From NCBI GenBank assembly GCA_937927945.1, contig CALEYW010000094.1, positions 1 through 58,410 on the forward strand: a stretch of 58,410 nucleotides of DNA, read 5' to 3'. The position numbers and the translations under genes are program-made. The notes beneath the pieces were generated by a model. It saw only the letters and a program-made list of their open reading frames with translations, was not told the origin of the DNA and searched no databases. This DNA is from an uncultured candidate division WPS-2 bacterium (GTDB lineage: Bacteria > Vulcanimicrobiota > Vulcanimicrobiia > Vulcanimicrobiales > Vulcanimicrobiaceae). How positions within the stretch are numbered: the stretch's first letter is position 1; every line of letters starts with the position of its first letter. Of this stretch, positions 17,587-25,306 are shown piece by piece.

Positions 17587-18786
17587 ATGAGCGGCCCTGC
17601 GGACAACCCGTTTCGGACCGCGCCCGGCAGCGAACCACCCGCGCTCGTCGGCCGCGATGCAGAGACCAGCGCCGCGCTGTACTCGCTGACCCTTTCGGAG
17701 AGCGGAGCGCCGGCGCAGCCGATCGTCTTCACCGGCCTGCGCGGCATGGGCAAGACGGCGCTGCTCCGTCGCTGCGTCGCGGAGGCAGCGAATACGAACG
17801 CCGTCATCATCGCGATCGAGCCTTCGGCAAGCGAGCCGTTCGCCTCGACACTGCGACGCGGAATCGAACGCGCCGCTAAAGCGTCCGCTTCACTTCCGCA
17901 AAAGCTCCGGACCGGCTTCGAGAAGATTATCGAGGCGTTGCCGCGTGCCTCATTCGAGCTGCCGAACGACCTCGGCGCTGTCTCCCTTAGTGCGCCGCCG
18001 CAGCACGAGACGCCTGACCTCGTGAACGCACTCGAGGACCTCAACGATACTACGCGGCACAACGGACGGCACCTCGTGTTCGCGATCGACGAGGTGCAAA
18101 GCGGTCCCGTCGACGGCCTCCGCGACGTTGTGACGTTCGTTCACGCCACGGCGAACACGAAGCGCCCCGCCTATCTGCTCGCGGCGGGCCTTCCCGGAAG
18201 CCGCGAGCACCTGCACAAAGTCCGCACGTACACGGAGCGCTGGCGTTATTTTCGTCTCGACCTGCTCACGGTAGACGAAACGAAGGACGCGATCGCGATA
18301 CCAGCGCGAGAACGGGGCATCGACATTGCGCCGGCCGCGCTCGACCGTCTCGCAGAGGAAAGCGCCGGCTACCCTTATTTCATTCAGGAGTACGCCTCTG
18401 CAGCGTGGCTCGCTCATCGCGGCGATGTAATCACGGAGGATGACGTGGAGCGCGCGATTCCCGGCATGCGTCGGCTCCTTGAGGACGACTTCTACGACGC
18501 GCGCTTTCGCCTGCTGACACCGCGCGAGTGCTCGTACGTTCTCGCATTGGCGGATCTTGGTCCGGGTCCTCACACGGTCGGCGAGATTGCCGCCCAGCTA
18601 GGCACAACGTCTGACACGATCAGCTCCATTCGTAACCAGCTCGTTCGAAAAGACGTCATCTACTCGCCGGCGGGCGGCATGGCCGAGTTTCGCATTCCCT
18701 TGACGGACCGGTATGTTAGCCAGCACAAAGCAGCGTTAGAGCGCCGCGCTCACGACAGCCACGTGCAACGTGGCCGTGAACGCTGA
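17587..18786 (+). CDS. Orc1/Cdc6-like AAA ATPase (AAA_16 type) with C-terminal winged helix
   Basis: A 399-residue ATPase. Order: a short N-terminus with the NPFR motif common in this family, Walker A GLRGMGKTAL near residue 55, Walker B LVFAIDEVQ near 163, sensor-1-like LLAAGLPGS, then a helical lid and a C-terminal winged helix (LTPRECSYVLAL...GEIAAQLGTTSDTISSIRNQL, residues about 318-375). Bacterial relatives are annotated as Cdc6-related or AAA_16 ATP-binding proteins and are mostly uncharacterised. The palindrome cluster just upstream suggests it binds its own control region. A replication-initiation or regulatory role is possible but unproven. Confidence 0.85.
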   Translation: MSGPADNPFRTAPGSEPPALVGRDAETSAALYSLTLSESGAPAQPIVFTGLRGMGKTALLRRCVAEAANTNAVIIAIEPSASEPFASTLRRGIERAAKASASLPQKLRTGFEKIIEALPRASFELPNDLGAVSLSAPPQHETPDLVNALEDLNDTTRHNGRHLVFAIDEVQSGPVDGLRDVVTFVHATANTKRPAYLLAAGLPGSREHLHKVRTYTERWRYFRLDLLTVDETKDAIAIPARERGIDIAPAALDRLAEESAGYPYFIQEYASAAWLAHRGDVITEDDVERAIPGMRRLLEDDFYDARFRLLTPRECSYVLALADLGPGPHTVGEIAAQLGTTSDTISSIRNQLVRKDVIYSPAGGMAEFRIPLTDRYVSQHKAALERRAHDSHVQRGRER

Positions 18787-18791
18787 GAGAT

Positions 18792-19058
18792 TTACGGCAC
18801 ATGCCGCCGGAACCGCACCTTGCCGCGATACCACGCGATCGCCAAGGCAGCGCCGGCGACGGCAGCAATCCCGGCAACGATCGTCACGGGCAAGCGTTCG
18901 TGGAAGGCCGCCTCGTCGGCGACGGCCGCTATCACGGCGAACAGGACGCCGAAGAACAAGACGTCAGAGATCTGCGCACCGTAGTGGATTCCCGCTCCGC
19001 ACGCAGCGCACACGCGCGCCCTCGCGCGCACGTCGTGCTGACAGAAATGACAGACCAT
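18792..19058 (-). CDS. Zinc-ribbon membrane protein
   Basis: An 88-residue protein with an N-terminal zinc ribbon (CHFCQHDVRARARVCAACG) followed by two hydrophobic segments (about 30-48 and 57-76) and a basic tail. Typical of small bacterial zinc-ribbon domain proteins of unknown role. Convergent with the AAA ATPase, six bases from its stop. Confidence 0.75.
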   Translation of the reverse strand: MVCHFCQHDVRARARVCAACGAGIHYGAQISDVLFFGVLFAVIAAVADEAAFHERLPVTIVAGIAAVAGAALAIAWYRGKVRFRRHVP

Positions 19059-19117
19059 GCTTCCCTTTCACCCTCTTTTTTGATCCGCGCCCGCGACCGT
19101 GCGACGACACTGTCGCA

Positions 19118-19447
19118 TCACAGGTTCGGTGTTCGCGAATCGAACAGCACGACGTCAGGCCGATCTTCGCACGTAAGCTGAAAGTTGTTCGCGTCGATAG
19201 GCGCGTACTTGTAGAGGCGGCCGCCGTCGCACGTCGGAGTCGGTTTAACCCACACGCTGTCCCAGGCGCTCGGGACGTTTGTACGATCCTTCATTTGGAT
19301 CGGGCCTGCGGGCAACGCATAAGCCGAGTCACCGGCTACGAATACTCTAACCGCATAGCCCAAGTGCTGCGGCTTTGTATCGCTGCCGCAGCCAACGAGC
19401 AACAGCGCCGCGGCGACCGCGCCGCCGACAGCACGACCAATGCTCAT
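19118..19447 (-). CDS. Small lipoprotein
   Basis: A 109-residue lipoprotein with lipobox LLVGC at about residue 20. The start ATG overlaps the stop of the upstream regulator gene (ATGA). Three further Cys residues in the mature part might form a disulfide. No family recognised; probably cotranscribed with the regulator at 19444. Confidence 0.7.
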   Translation of the reverse strand: MSIGRAVGGAVAAALLLVGCGSDTKPQHLGYAVRVFVAGDSAYALPAGPIQMKDRTNVPSAWDSVWVKPTPTCDGGRLYKYAPIDANNFQLTCEDRPDVVLFDSRTPNL

Positions 19448-20418
19448 TTGGCAGTCCACCGCATCTCTCGGACCCGTTCGATCTGATACTCGATGTGACG
19501 CGCCAACGCTTCGTTCGACGTAATGCGCTCATCGCTCCCATCGCGAACGTCCGTTGCTGCCCAATACCGGATTAGCCGCTTGCGCGCCCCCGCGTACGAT
19601 GCGGAATAGGCCGTTTGGCCGCGACACTCAATATCCCAAAGATCATCGGCCCAATGCGAATATTTCGCGTCCTTGCGAATACATACGGGGTGCAGCTCTC
19701 CAGAGTTGATCTGGCGATAGACCTCGCTGCTGCACACGTATCCATACGGCGAATTGTACTCGCGCACCGCATGAACGTGGGGCGCCGCCAAGAACAGGCC
19801 GAGCTCGCCCAGCATCCGCTCTCCGGTTCCGCCGACGTCGTCGTGGACCGGGATATTCGTGACCACCCGGTCCCAGCACCACTCCGTGCGCTCTTCGAAG
19901 ATCGTGGCCTCGCCGCGCGCTGCGTCTTCGAGCAGAACGTGGAAGGTGCGCCGGTCGACCGTATTGCGCTCCTCCGTCACGACTTCGCGCACGACGTCCC
20001 AGGCCTCTCGATGCGACGGCCGCGGCTGCGCGTAGGGCGCGCCCTTGCCCTCGAGCAGCCAGTCCTGCGACAAGTTATAGTATCGCGCGATCGTGGCGAC
20101 GACCTCAAACGGGAGCGGAACGTCGCCGCGAAGCATCGCCTCGATCGCACTCGAGTCCGGATGCTCAAGGAGTTTCGCGAGCCGCACGACGCTCGGGACG
20201 TCCGTCGGTCCGAACCCAGGCCGCCCGGCGACCTCGGCCAGGTCGGCCGCGACCTGCCGCATCCTCGCGGCGATCATCGACGTGGGCGAGGATCCGTACT
20301 CGGCTTCGAAGAGGTCCCGCAGGTATGCCTCGCGCGACCGGGCGTTGCTGGCGCGAGCCGAGCGGTCGATCGCCGAGGCGACCTCGTCGGACACGCGGAC
20401 GTGGATCGTTGTGGGCAT
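19444..20418 (-). CDS. Ribbon-helix-helix regulator with an additional HTH-like region
   Basis: A 324-residue protein. Residues 1-45 match the ribbon-helix-helix fold (PTTIHVRVSDEVASAIDRSA, then a second helix). Residues about 85-130 look like an XRE-type helix-turn-helix (LPFEVVATIARYYNLSQDWL). The remaining about 190 residues form a Trp/Cys-containing domain that I do not recognise. The ATG at 20418 is preferred because a perfect palindrome lies just upstream at 20426-20446, as expected for an autoregulated RHH gene. Confidence 0.7.
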   Translation of the reverse strand: MPTTIHVRVSDEVASAIDRSARASNARSREAYLRDLFEAEYGSSPTSMIAARMRQVAADLAEVAGRPGFGPTDVPSVVRLAKLLEHPDSSAIEAMLRGDVPLPFEVVATIARYYNLSQDWLLEGKGAPYAQPRPSHREAWDVVREVVTEERNTVDRRTFHVLLEDAARGEATIFEERTEWCWDRVVTNIPVHDDVGGTGERMLGELGLFLAAPHVHAVREYNSPYGYVCSSEVYRQINSGELHPVCIRKDAKYSHWADDLWDIECRGQTAYSASYAGARKRLIRYWAATDVRDGSDERITSNEALARHIEYQIERVREMRWTAK

Positions 20419-20425
20419 ACCGCGA

Positions 20426-20446
20426 TAGTACCAGATTCCGGTACTA
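20426..20446 (-). promoter_or_regulatory. Palindromic operator upstream of the RHH regulator
   Basis: Perfect 7-bp arms TAGTACC (20426-20432) and GGTACTA (20440-20446) separated by 7 bases, starting 8 bases upstream of the regulator start codon. Likely its own operator. Confidence 0.65.
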
Positions 20447-20505
20447 CCTAGCAACCGCGAGCCGTGCCGAGCGTTCCGTCCCTCGCGCGACGAGACCCCT
20501 CCTGT

Positions 20506-20525
20506 GCCCCTCCCCAGGATACACT
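20506..20525 (+). promoter_or_regulatory. CCCCTCC...GGATA motif
   Basis: CCCCTCCCCAGGATACACT, a copy of the recurrent motif also seen at 12908 and 38132, about 70 bases upstream of the next plus-strand gene. A second partial copy (ACCCCTCC) starts at 20495. Confidence 0.35.
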
Positions 20526-20591
20526 ACGCAGCGCCGAGAAAGCACCCTAACCGACCTGCCACCGTGGCAGGCGACCCGGAAGGATCGCAAC

Positions 20592-21083
20592 GTGACGACT
20601 GCTTCCCCGACCCCAGCTCCGTCGAGCCGCTTCAACTTCGTCGGCCCGATCGTCACCGCCGCGTTTCTCGCCATCGCCGCATACGTCGTCATCATCATGC
20701 CGCTCCAAGGATTCCGGACGGCGCGCGAACTCGCAGAGGCCGAGGTGACGAGCTCCTCGCTCATGCAGCTCGCGCAACTCCTCGAGGTCTATCGCGAGGA
20801 CTGGCACCATTATCCGGTCGCCAACAACACCCCGATCACGCGCGAGCTCGTCTACGTGTGGGCCCTCTCGGAGACGTGGACGCCGCCACGCCCGCCTATC
20901 GCGCCGCACGATCCGTATCGGCTGACCGTTACGGGATCCGGTGCGAAGGCGACCTACACGATCGTCGCTCCCGGCGTCTTCAATCCCGATGCACTTGCAC
21001 GCTTTCCAACCGCATCCGGTAAGCCGTGCGAGCACAGTTGCTCGCGCCTCGTGTGGAAGAACGACAGGGTCGTGGCCTTGTAG
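20592..21083 (+). CDS. Membrane-anchored GspG-like protein lacking a prepilin leader
   Basis: A 163-residue protein from GTG 20592 (weak AAGGAT site). One hydrophobic segment (residues about 17-38) is followed by a long helix and the segment LMQLAQLLEVYREDWHHYPV, which closely resembles the alpha/beta core of GspG-type pseudopilins (helix, then YPT/YPV turn). The usual G|FTLIE processing site is missing, so the anchor is probably retained. Two Cys residues lie near the end (CEHSC). Confidence 0.65.
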   Translation: MTTASPTPAPSSRFNFVGPIVTAAFLAIAAYVVIIMPLQGFRTARELAEAEVTSSSLMQLAQLLEVYREDWHHYPVANNTPITRELVYVWALSETWTPPRPPIAPHDPYRLTVTGSGAKATYTIVAPGVFNPDALARFPTASGKPCEHSCSRLVWKNDRVVAL

Positions 21084-21150
21084 GCCAGCACGCAGCACCG
21101 AGTCGACCGGCCGAACCTTGGCCCCATAAAGCGTCACCCGCCCACACCCG

Positions 21151-21173
21151 ACGTACCGGCGCGACCGGTACGT
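21151..21173. repeat. Perfect palindrome (9-bp arms)
   Basis: Arms ACGTACCGG and CCGGTACGT separated by five bases, in the gap between two plus-strand genes and without a T-run. Could be an operator or a weak factor-independent stop. Confidence 0.5.
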
Positions 21174-21230
21174 GCGGCGACGGCGAACGGAGCCCGTCGA
21201 ATTGCTCGGCGGGCTTCGTCGCGTAACGGT

Positions 21231-21248
21231 GTGCCACACTGTTGGCAC
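21231..21248. promoter_or_regulatory. Inverted repeat upstream of gene 21271
   Basis: GTGCCA (21231-21236) and TGGCAC (21243-21248) with a 6-base spacer, ending 22 bases before the next start codon. Possible operator. Confidence 0.4.
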
Positions 21249-21270
21249 GGAACCCGGCCACACTCAGCAA

Positions 21271-21771
21271 ATGGTGTCGACCATGCCCACCCTGCACGAG
21301 CTCCTCGCGAAAGCCGACGCTGCTGCACCGCAAGAGGTCCGCGATCGCGAGGTAGCCCGTCTCGCGGCCTTGGACTCCGCACAGACCACCGGCGACGAAA
21401 TCGCCGCCGTTTTGAAAGAGGCGCTCACGCTCGAGGGCTTCGCGCCGGCGTGGGGCAGCGCGCTACGCTTCCGTGAAGAAGACGACGCCATCGCCTTCGA
21501 CGTCGTTGTGTACGCAAACGGCGAGGATCTGCGCGCGGCGCTCGGCACGACCGTTTCAATTCCGATCGGCGCAGACGGACTGACCGTTCAGATCGCCACC
21601 GTCGGCCTGCGGCGCTCCAGCACCGGCATCAGCGCGGAATCGACCGTCGCCGTTCACAGCCTCGATGACGGCACCCCGACGCTTCATCGCGATGAACTCC
21701 TCGCCGCGCTCGAAAGCCTCATCCCAGCGCTCGCGATCGGCGCTCCGCCGCAGCCCTCGGACGACGAATAA
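21271..21771 (+). CDS. Hypothetical protein
   Basis: A 166-residue acidic soluble protein (a second ATG at 21283 is equally possible). An N-terminal helical part is followed by alternating beta-like segments (residues about 60-130). No known family recognised. It lies alone after two palindromes. Confidence 0.6.
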   Translation: MVSTMPTLHELLAKADAAAPQEVRDREVARLAALDSAQTTGDEIAAVLKEALTLEGFAPAWGSALRFREEDDAIAFDVVVYANGEDLRAALGTTVSIPIGADGLTVQIATVGLRRSSTGISAESTVAVHSLDDGTPTLHRDELLAALESLIPALAIGAPPQPSDDE

Positions 21772-21792
21772 CGCGCGGGCGTTCCTCGAGCG

Positions 21793-22416
21793 CTACTTCT
21801 TCTTGCGCCGTTCAAGATCGCGCAGTGTCTGCGCGAGCGCGTCGGCGAACGCGTCGAACTCCATGCCGAGCCGCTGGAGAACGGCATCCGCGAGCAGTCG
21901 ATCCCACGGGCCGCTCAAACCCGCCGCTTCCAGAACGCGAATGTTTCGATCCGCATCGCTGTTCGGCTTGCGCGTCTTCCAATCGTCGCCCATGAAATGG
22001 CGCGCGTTGTTTACGCTCACGCGAAGGACACCACCAAACTTCGCGCTGCCCACGTCGGGTCCGGCGTTATCGCGCGTGACGTACTTGTCTTTGATTTCGC
22101 AACGCTTCTCCCACTCCGCGACGAGCAGATCGGCTGATACGAGCACCGCGACGGCCGACGTGTCGGAGACCGGCTTCAACCATTCCAGCCGGTGCATCGC
22201 CGCAGCGTACTCGGCGTTTTGCTGAAATGGACTGCGGTCGTCATCGTCACCCGGACCGCCCGGCGCCGTCGCATATCGGTACAACTCGATCGCGCCCGCC
22301 CACGAGCGGCGCGACTGTTCATACGCATCGAATTGAAAGCGCAGCGCGGGGCTCACAATCGCGAGCACGTCCGCAACAGTTTCCGGCTTCGTCCGCATGT
22401 TGTTTCCGAATGGCAT
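21793..22416 (-). CDS. Hypothetical protein
   Basis: A 207-residue, mostly helical charged protein ending in a Lys/Arg-rich tail (ERRKKK). Met7 (MRTKPETV) is an alternative start. Contains VLVSADLLVAEWEKRCEIKDKYV and a C-terminal amphipathic repeat. Not recognised. Convergent with the gene ending at 21771. Confidence 0.6.
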   Translation of the reverse strand: MPFGNNMRTKPETVADVLAIVSPALRFQFDAYEQSRRSWAGAIELYRYATAPGGPGDDDDRSPFQQNAEYAAAMHRLEWLKPVSDTSAVAVLVSADLLVAEWEKRCEIKDKYVTRDNAGPDVGSAKFGGVLRVSVNNARHFMGDDWKTRKPNSDADRNIRVLEAAGLSGPWDRLLADAVLQRLGMEFDAFADALAQTLRDLERRKKK

Positions 22417-22598
22417 CGCCGCTTCTTCGACGTCAACGCGCTCGGCACCGCGACTTACTTTCCGAGCCTCGTCATTTCCGGCGTGACGCTGTCGCCCGAC
22501 CGCGCGCGCAAGACGGCGACGCTCCGCGCCGCCGGCGCGCGGCCGGCCCCCATCGCCCCGCGTGATCCGGTCATTCTTCTCGTCTTGGAGATCTACCG

Positions 22599-23009
22599 AT
22601 GGACGGCTTCACCGATACGGCTCTCACCCTCTGGAGAGCGCTCGCGCTCGCCGTCGTTCGCGAGCTGGCCGCATCGCAGCGCGCCTTCTCGACCGACGAC
22701 CTGTGGAGCCGCCTCGACGCGCTGCCGAAGCCGCCCGAGCCGCGCGCGCTCGGCGCGGTGATGACGAGCGCTCGCGCGCAGGGGTTCGTCGCGAAAAGCC
22801 CGTTCGTCGTCATCTCACAGCGCCCCGAGTGCCACAGCCGCCCGGTTGCCGTGTGGCTCTCCGTCCCCCTCGCCCGCACGTTCCTCGACGGCAGCGCATA
22901 TGTCGCCGCGCGATCGCGCGACGTCGCGATGCCGCTGTTCGGCCCGCACGACCCGAGCGCTTCGTTCGCGAAGGAGACGTCGAATGCGACTTCCTCGGTT
23001 TCTTCGTGA
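22599..23009 (+). CDS. Winged-helix-like phage/plasmid protein
   Basis: A 136-residue protein. Residues about 25-85 follow a pattern seen in phage-borne small proteins: TDDLWSRLDALPKPPEPRALGAVM, then a helix ending in G(F/L)V and a beta hairpin, then HSRPVAVWLS. This reads as a winged helix that might bind DNA. Its end overlaps the start of the next gene. The 182 bases before it hold no ORF with a usable start that I can support. Confidence 0.6.
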   Translation: MDGFTDTALTLWRALALAVVRELAASQRAFSTDDLWSRLDALPKPPEPRALGAVMTSARAQGFVAKSPFVVISQRPECHSRPVAVWLSVPLARTFLDGSAYVAARSRDVAMPLFGPHDPSASFAKETSNATSSVSS

Positions 23010-23922
23010 GCTGGTCGGAGAGGCCACGCTCCATGCGTACGACACCGCGAAGGCGCAGATACGAGACGACCTCGCCGCGACCCCGGAGACGATCGCTGAG
23101 GTGCTCGAGGCCGCTGCCGCACGCTCCGTAACGCGCGCGAGCACCGAGATCCGCGCGGACCTCGAGCGCCTGACCTTATTCGCCGTCCTGTTCCGCGCCC
23201 AGGCGGATCAGTCGCGTCGGTCGGACGCCGTCGACGCCACCCTCGGCGTCTTTCTGACCGCCCTGCTCGTCGTCGGCCCCTTCGCCTTCGAACGCTCGCC
23301 CACGGTCCTCGATCACTGGGTCATCGCCGGCGGATTCATCGCAGCAACATCGCTCGTGGTCGGCGCTCTGTTCTTCGTGGGCGGCCGCGAACCGAACCCC
23401 CTCCTGGCTGCAAAACTCGCAATAGACTTACGCAGTCCCGACAAGGGCAACTACGAGGCCGTCTTAGCGACGATCAACCAGGCTTCGACGCGAGCGTTCT
23501 ACCGGCCGACCGAGGCGGAGGAAGCGGCCCGCGGCGCCGCTGGCGACCTGGCGCAACTCTTCATCCAGGACCGAGCGAGCCTTCGATTGAAAAGGCTCTT
23601 AATAGGGATCGCGCTCGGAGTGACGATCGTGCTCTCCGGCTATGCCGGCTTTCGCGACGTGGTACAATCATCTACGGAGGACTCTGATGCTGCTCGAATT
23701 TCTCGCCAAACTGTTTCGGCTGGACCGCAATCCAAAGATGATCGTCCCCGTGAACGGCGTTCCGACCTACGAACAGGTCACGAGCCCGCGGGTCTAACGC
23801 TCGTCCTCTGCGGCGAGCCCCCGGAGGCGGTAACCACCCCGTACCGGCCCGGCGCTCTGCCACTCGCTCTCTCGCCGACCACGATCCCAGAGCCCCTGCT
23901 CTGCGAACGGTGGAAGCGCTGA
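22984..23922 (+). CDS. Membrane protein with two central transmembrane segments
   Basis: A 312-residue protein. A basic, helical N-terminus (1-75) is followed by two hydrophobic segments (about 87-125), a cytoplasmic helical part (130-205) and a third hydrophobic stretch (about 206-225, IGIALGVTIVLSGYAGF). After about residue 230 the composition changes to Pro/Arg-rich and looks non-native, and another frame there carries a small ORF with a strong ribosome-binding site; the genuine protein may end earlier or there may be a frameshift. Confidence 0.55.
   Translation: MRLPRFLRELVGEATLHAYDTAKAQIRDDLAATPETIAEVLEAAAARSVTRASTEIRADLERLTLFAVLFRAQADQSRRSDAVDATLGVFLTALLVVGPFAFERSPTVLDHWVIAGGFIAATSLVVGALFFVGGREPNPLLAAKLAIDLRSPDKGNYEAVLATINQASTRAFYRPTEAEEAARGAAGDLAQLFIQDRASLRLKRLLIGIALGVTIVLSGYAGFRDVVQSSTEDSDAARISRQTVSAGPQSKDDRPRERRSDLRTGHEPAGLTLVLCGEPPEAVTTPYRPGALPLALSPTTIPEPLLCERWKR
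23686..23796 (+). CDS. 36-residue ORF with a strong ribosome-binding site
   Basis: ATG at 23686 is preceded by GGAGG at 23676-23680 and by a TACAAT box about 12 bases further upstream. The peptide is amphipathic (LLEFLAKLFRL) and ends in a Pro/Val-rich tail. It overlaps the end of the membrane protein gene in another frame. Probably translated; function unknown. Confidence 0.45.
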
Positions 23923-24024
23923 TAACCCCAAGCACGTCGCCTCGGCCACCCGGCCGGGGCGATTTGCATTCCACTCCGGCACGCCCCACGGACCCGCGTG
24001 TGCCTGCCCATAAGGACCGACTCG

Positions 24025-24414
24025 ATGGACCGCCGTTTCCTCCCGCTCGCGCTCGCCGCTGCCCTCGCCGGCTGCGCGACGCACTCCACTTCGAGCCCGC
24101 ACTTCCTGGTCGCCCCCGATCCCGCCGCGACGCACCCGGCTACACTCCCGATGAAGGACGCCGTCACCACGGAGCGGTTTTGGGCGACGTCCCGGAATGA
24201 TCCGCCAGTGCAGGTTGCCTGCTTTTCCATCGCGGCTCTCGCGAACAACCCGGCTCGCTGGGACGAGCAACTCGCGCCGATCGCCAAGACCGCCGGCACG
24301 TTCACGTTGCCGGCCGGCACGCACGTTCGCGTCCAAGCCTCCGAGGCGCTGCCCGAGCTCGTCATCACCGATGACGGAACCTGGGGCTACACTTGCCCGC
24401 CGATGGTTCACTAA
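24025..24414 (+). CDS. Small lipoprotein
   Basis: A 129-residue lipoprotein with lipobox LAGC at residue about 16. The mature part is short, with two further Cys residues, one of them in CPP near the C-terminus. No family recognised. Confidence 0.65.
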   Translation: MDRRFLPLALAAALAGCATHSTSSPHFLVAPDPAATHPATLPMKDAVTTERFWATSRNDPPVQVACFSIAALANNPARWDEQLAPIAKTAGTFTLPAGTHVRVQASEALPELVITDDGTWGYTCPPMVH

Positions 24415-24430
24415 CCGAACCGGCGAGAAC

Positions 24431-24457
24431 GGGCCGGGCGCGAGGGCGCACCGGCCC
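24431..24457. terminator. GC-rich hairpin between convergent genes
   Basis: GGGCCGG (24431-24437) pairs with CCGGCCC (24451-24457). It lies between the convergent lipoprotein and the gene ending at 24503. There is no T-run, so termination is only likely. Confidence 0.35.
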
Positions 24458-24502
24458 GGGCGGCGTGGGGGTCGGGGACGGTCAGGCGTAACGGTTCAGG
24501 CG

Positions 24503-25192
24503 TTATGGAAACGCGGAGCCGTCGAACGCGCACGAAAACTCGCCGACGCCTGCGCGCGTAACGACGTTCGCGATCGTGACGGTGAAGGGTGCGTTCGGGT
24601 GAAACCGTCGCAGGTCAAACTCGAACGACACGAGCTGCTGATAGCCCACCGGGTCGCTGGCGACGAGACGGTCCTTTTCAATGTACGTCCGGTGAGCCGC
24701 GTGCAGTAGCGTGGTGCCCTGTTTGATAACGCCGACGGCGTCCGTGTTCATCCCGTGAACGGTGCTGAACAGATGGACGGATACGTCGAACGAGTGTGAG
24801 GCGACCGCATCGCGCACAACCTGGGGAGAGACCGTCGCGTACTTTGCGTGCGCTTCGGCTGCCCGCAACGCGATCGTGCGAAAGGGCGTCAGCACGTCGC
24901 ACGTCCGACGAAGATCGAGCGCCGTTTCCTTGTCGGCCTCGGCCTGATAGCGTTCGTCTCGCGCGATTACGCTGAAGGTCGCGGCTTCGCCAGCGCTGAC
25001 GGCGGCCTTGGCCCGCTCCCTCGTGAGCGGAAAGTCGATTGCCGATGATGCCGACGCGCTCGCCGCGATCGCGATGACGGCGGCCAAGGCGATCCGACCT
25101 GCAGCCCACGCGCCGCGGCGCGCGCGCGTCCCTACGGATACGGTCTCGGAGCGGACGCAGCTCGTAACTGGCGCCGCCGCCTCGGTCTTCAT
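24503..25192 (-). CDS. Secreted hypothetical protein
   Basis: A 229-residue protein from Met 25192 with an N-terminal basic stretch and hydrophobic segment (residues about 30-52, IALAAVIAIAASASASS) that looks like a signal peptide. The mature part is mixed alpha/beta with two Cys residues (TCDVL, FSCAF). It is not recognised. The AT-content and codon use match its neighbours. Confidence 0.55.
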   Translation of the reverse strand: MKTEAAAPVTSCVRSETVSVGTRARRGAWAAGRIALAAVIAIAASASASSAIDFPLTRERAKAAVSAGEAATFSVIARDERYQAEADKETALDLRRTCDVLTPFRTIALRAAEAHAKYATVSPQVVRDAVASHSFDVSVHLFSTVHGMNTDAVGVIKQGTTLLHAAHRTYIEKDRLVASDPVGYQQLVSFEFDLRRFHPNAPFTVTIANVVTRAGVGEFSCAFDGSAFP

Positions 25193-25306
25193 GCGGCGCA
25201 CTCTACGCGCCAAGGGTTAACTGACCTCCATCGCAGGACGTAACGGCGCCGTCAGACCGCTCGTGAATGCGCCTACACCCGTTGTGCCGCGACGTCGACG
25301 TGGAAC

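Noticed and set aside
19100..19117. Hairpin TGCGAC/GTCGCA after the small lipoprotein
   Set aside because: On the transcribed strand it is followed by a run of A, not T, so it is not convincing as a terminator.
22417..22598. Natural-looking frame in the gap before gene 22599
   Set aside because: The frame has no ATG, GTG or TTG to start from and the other strand offers only a 39-residue ORF; not enough support.
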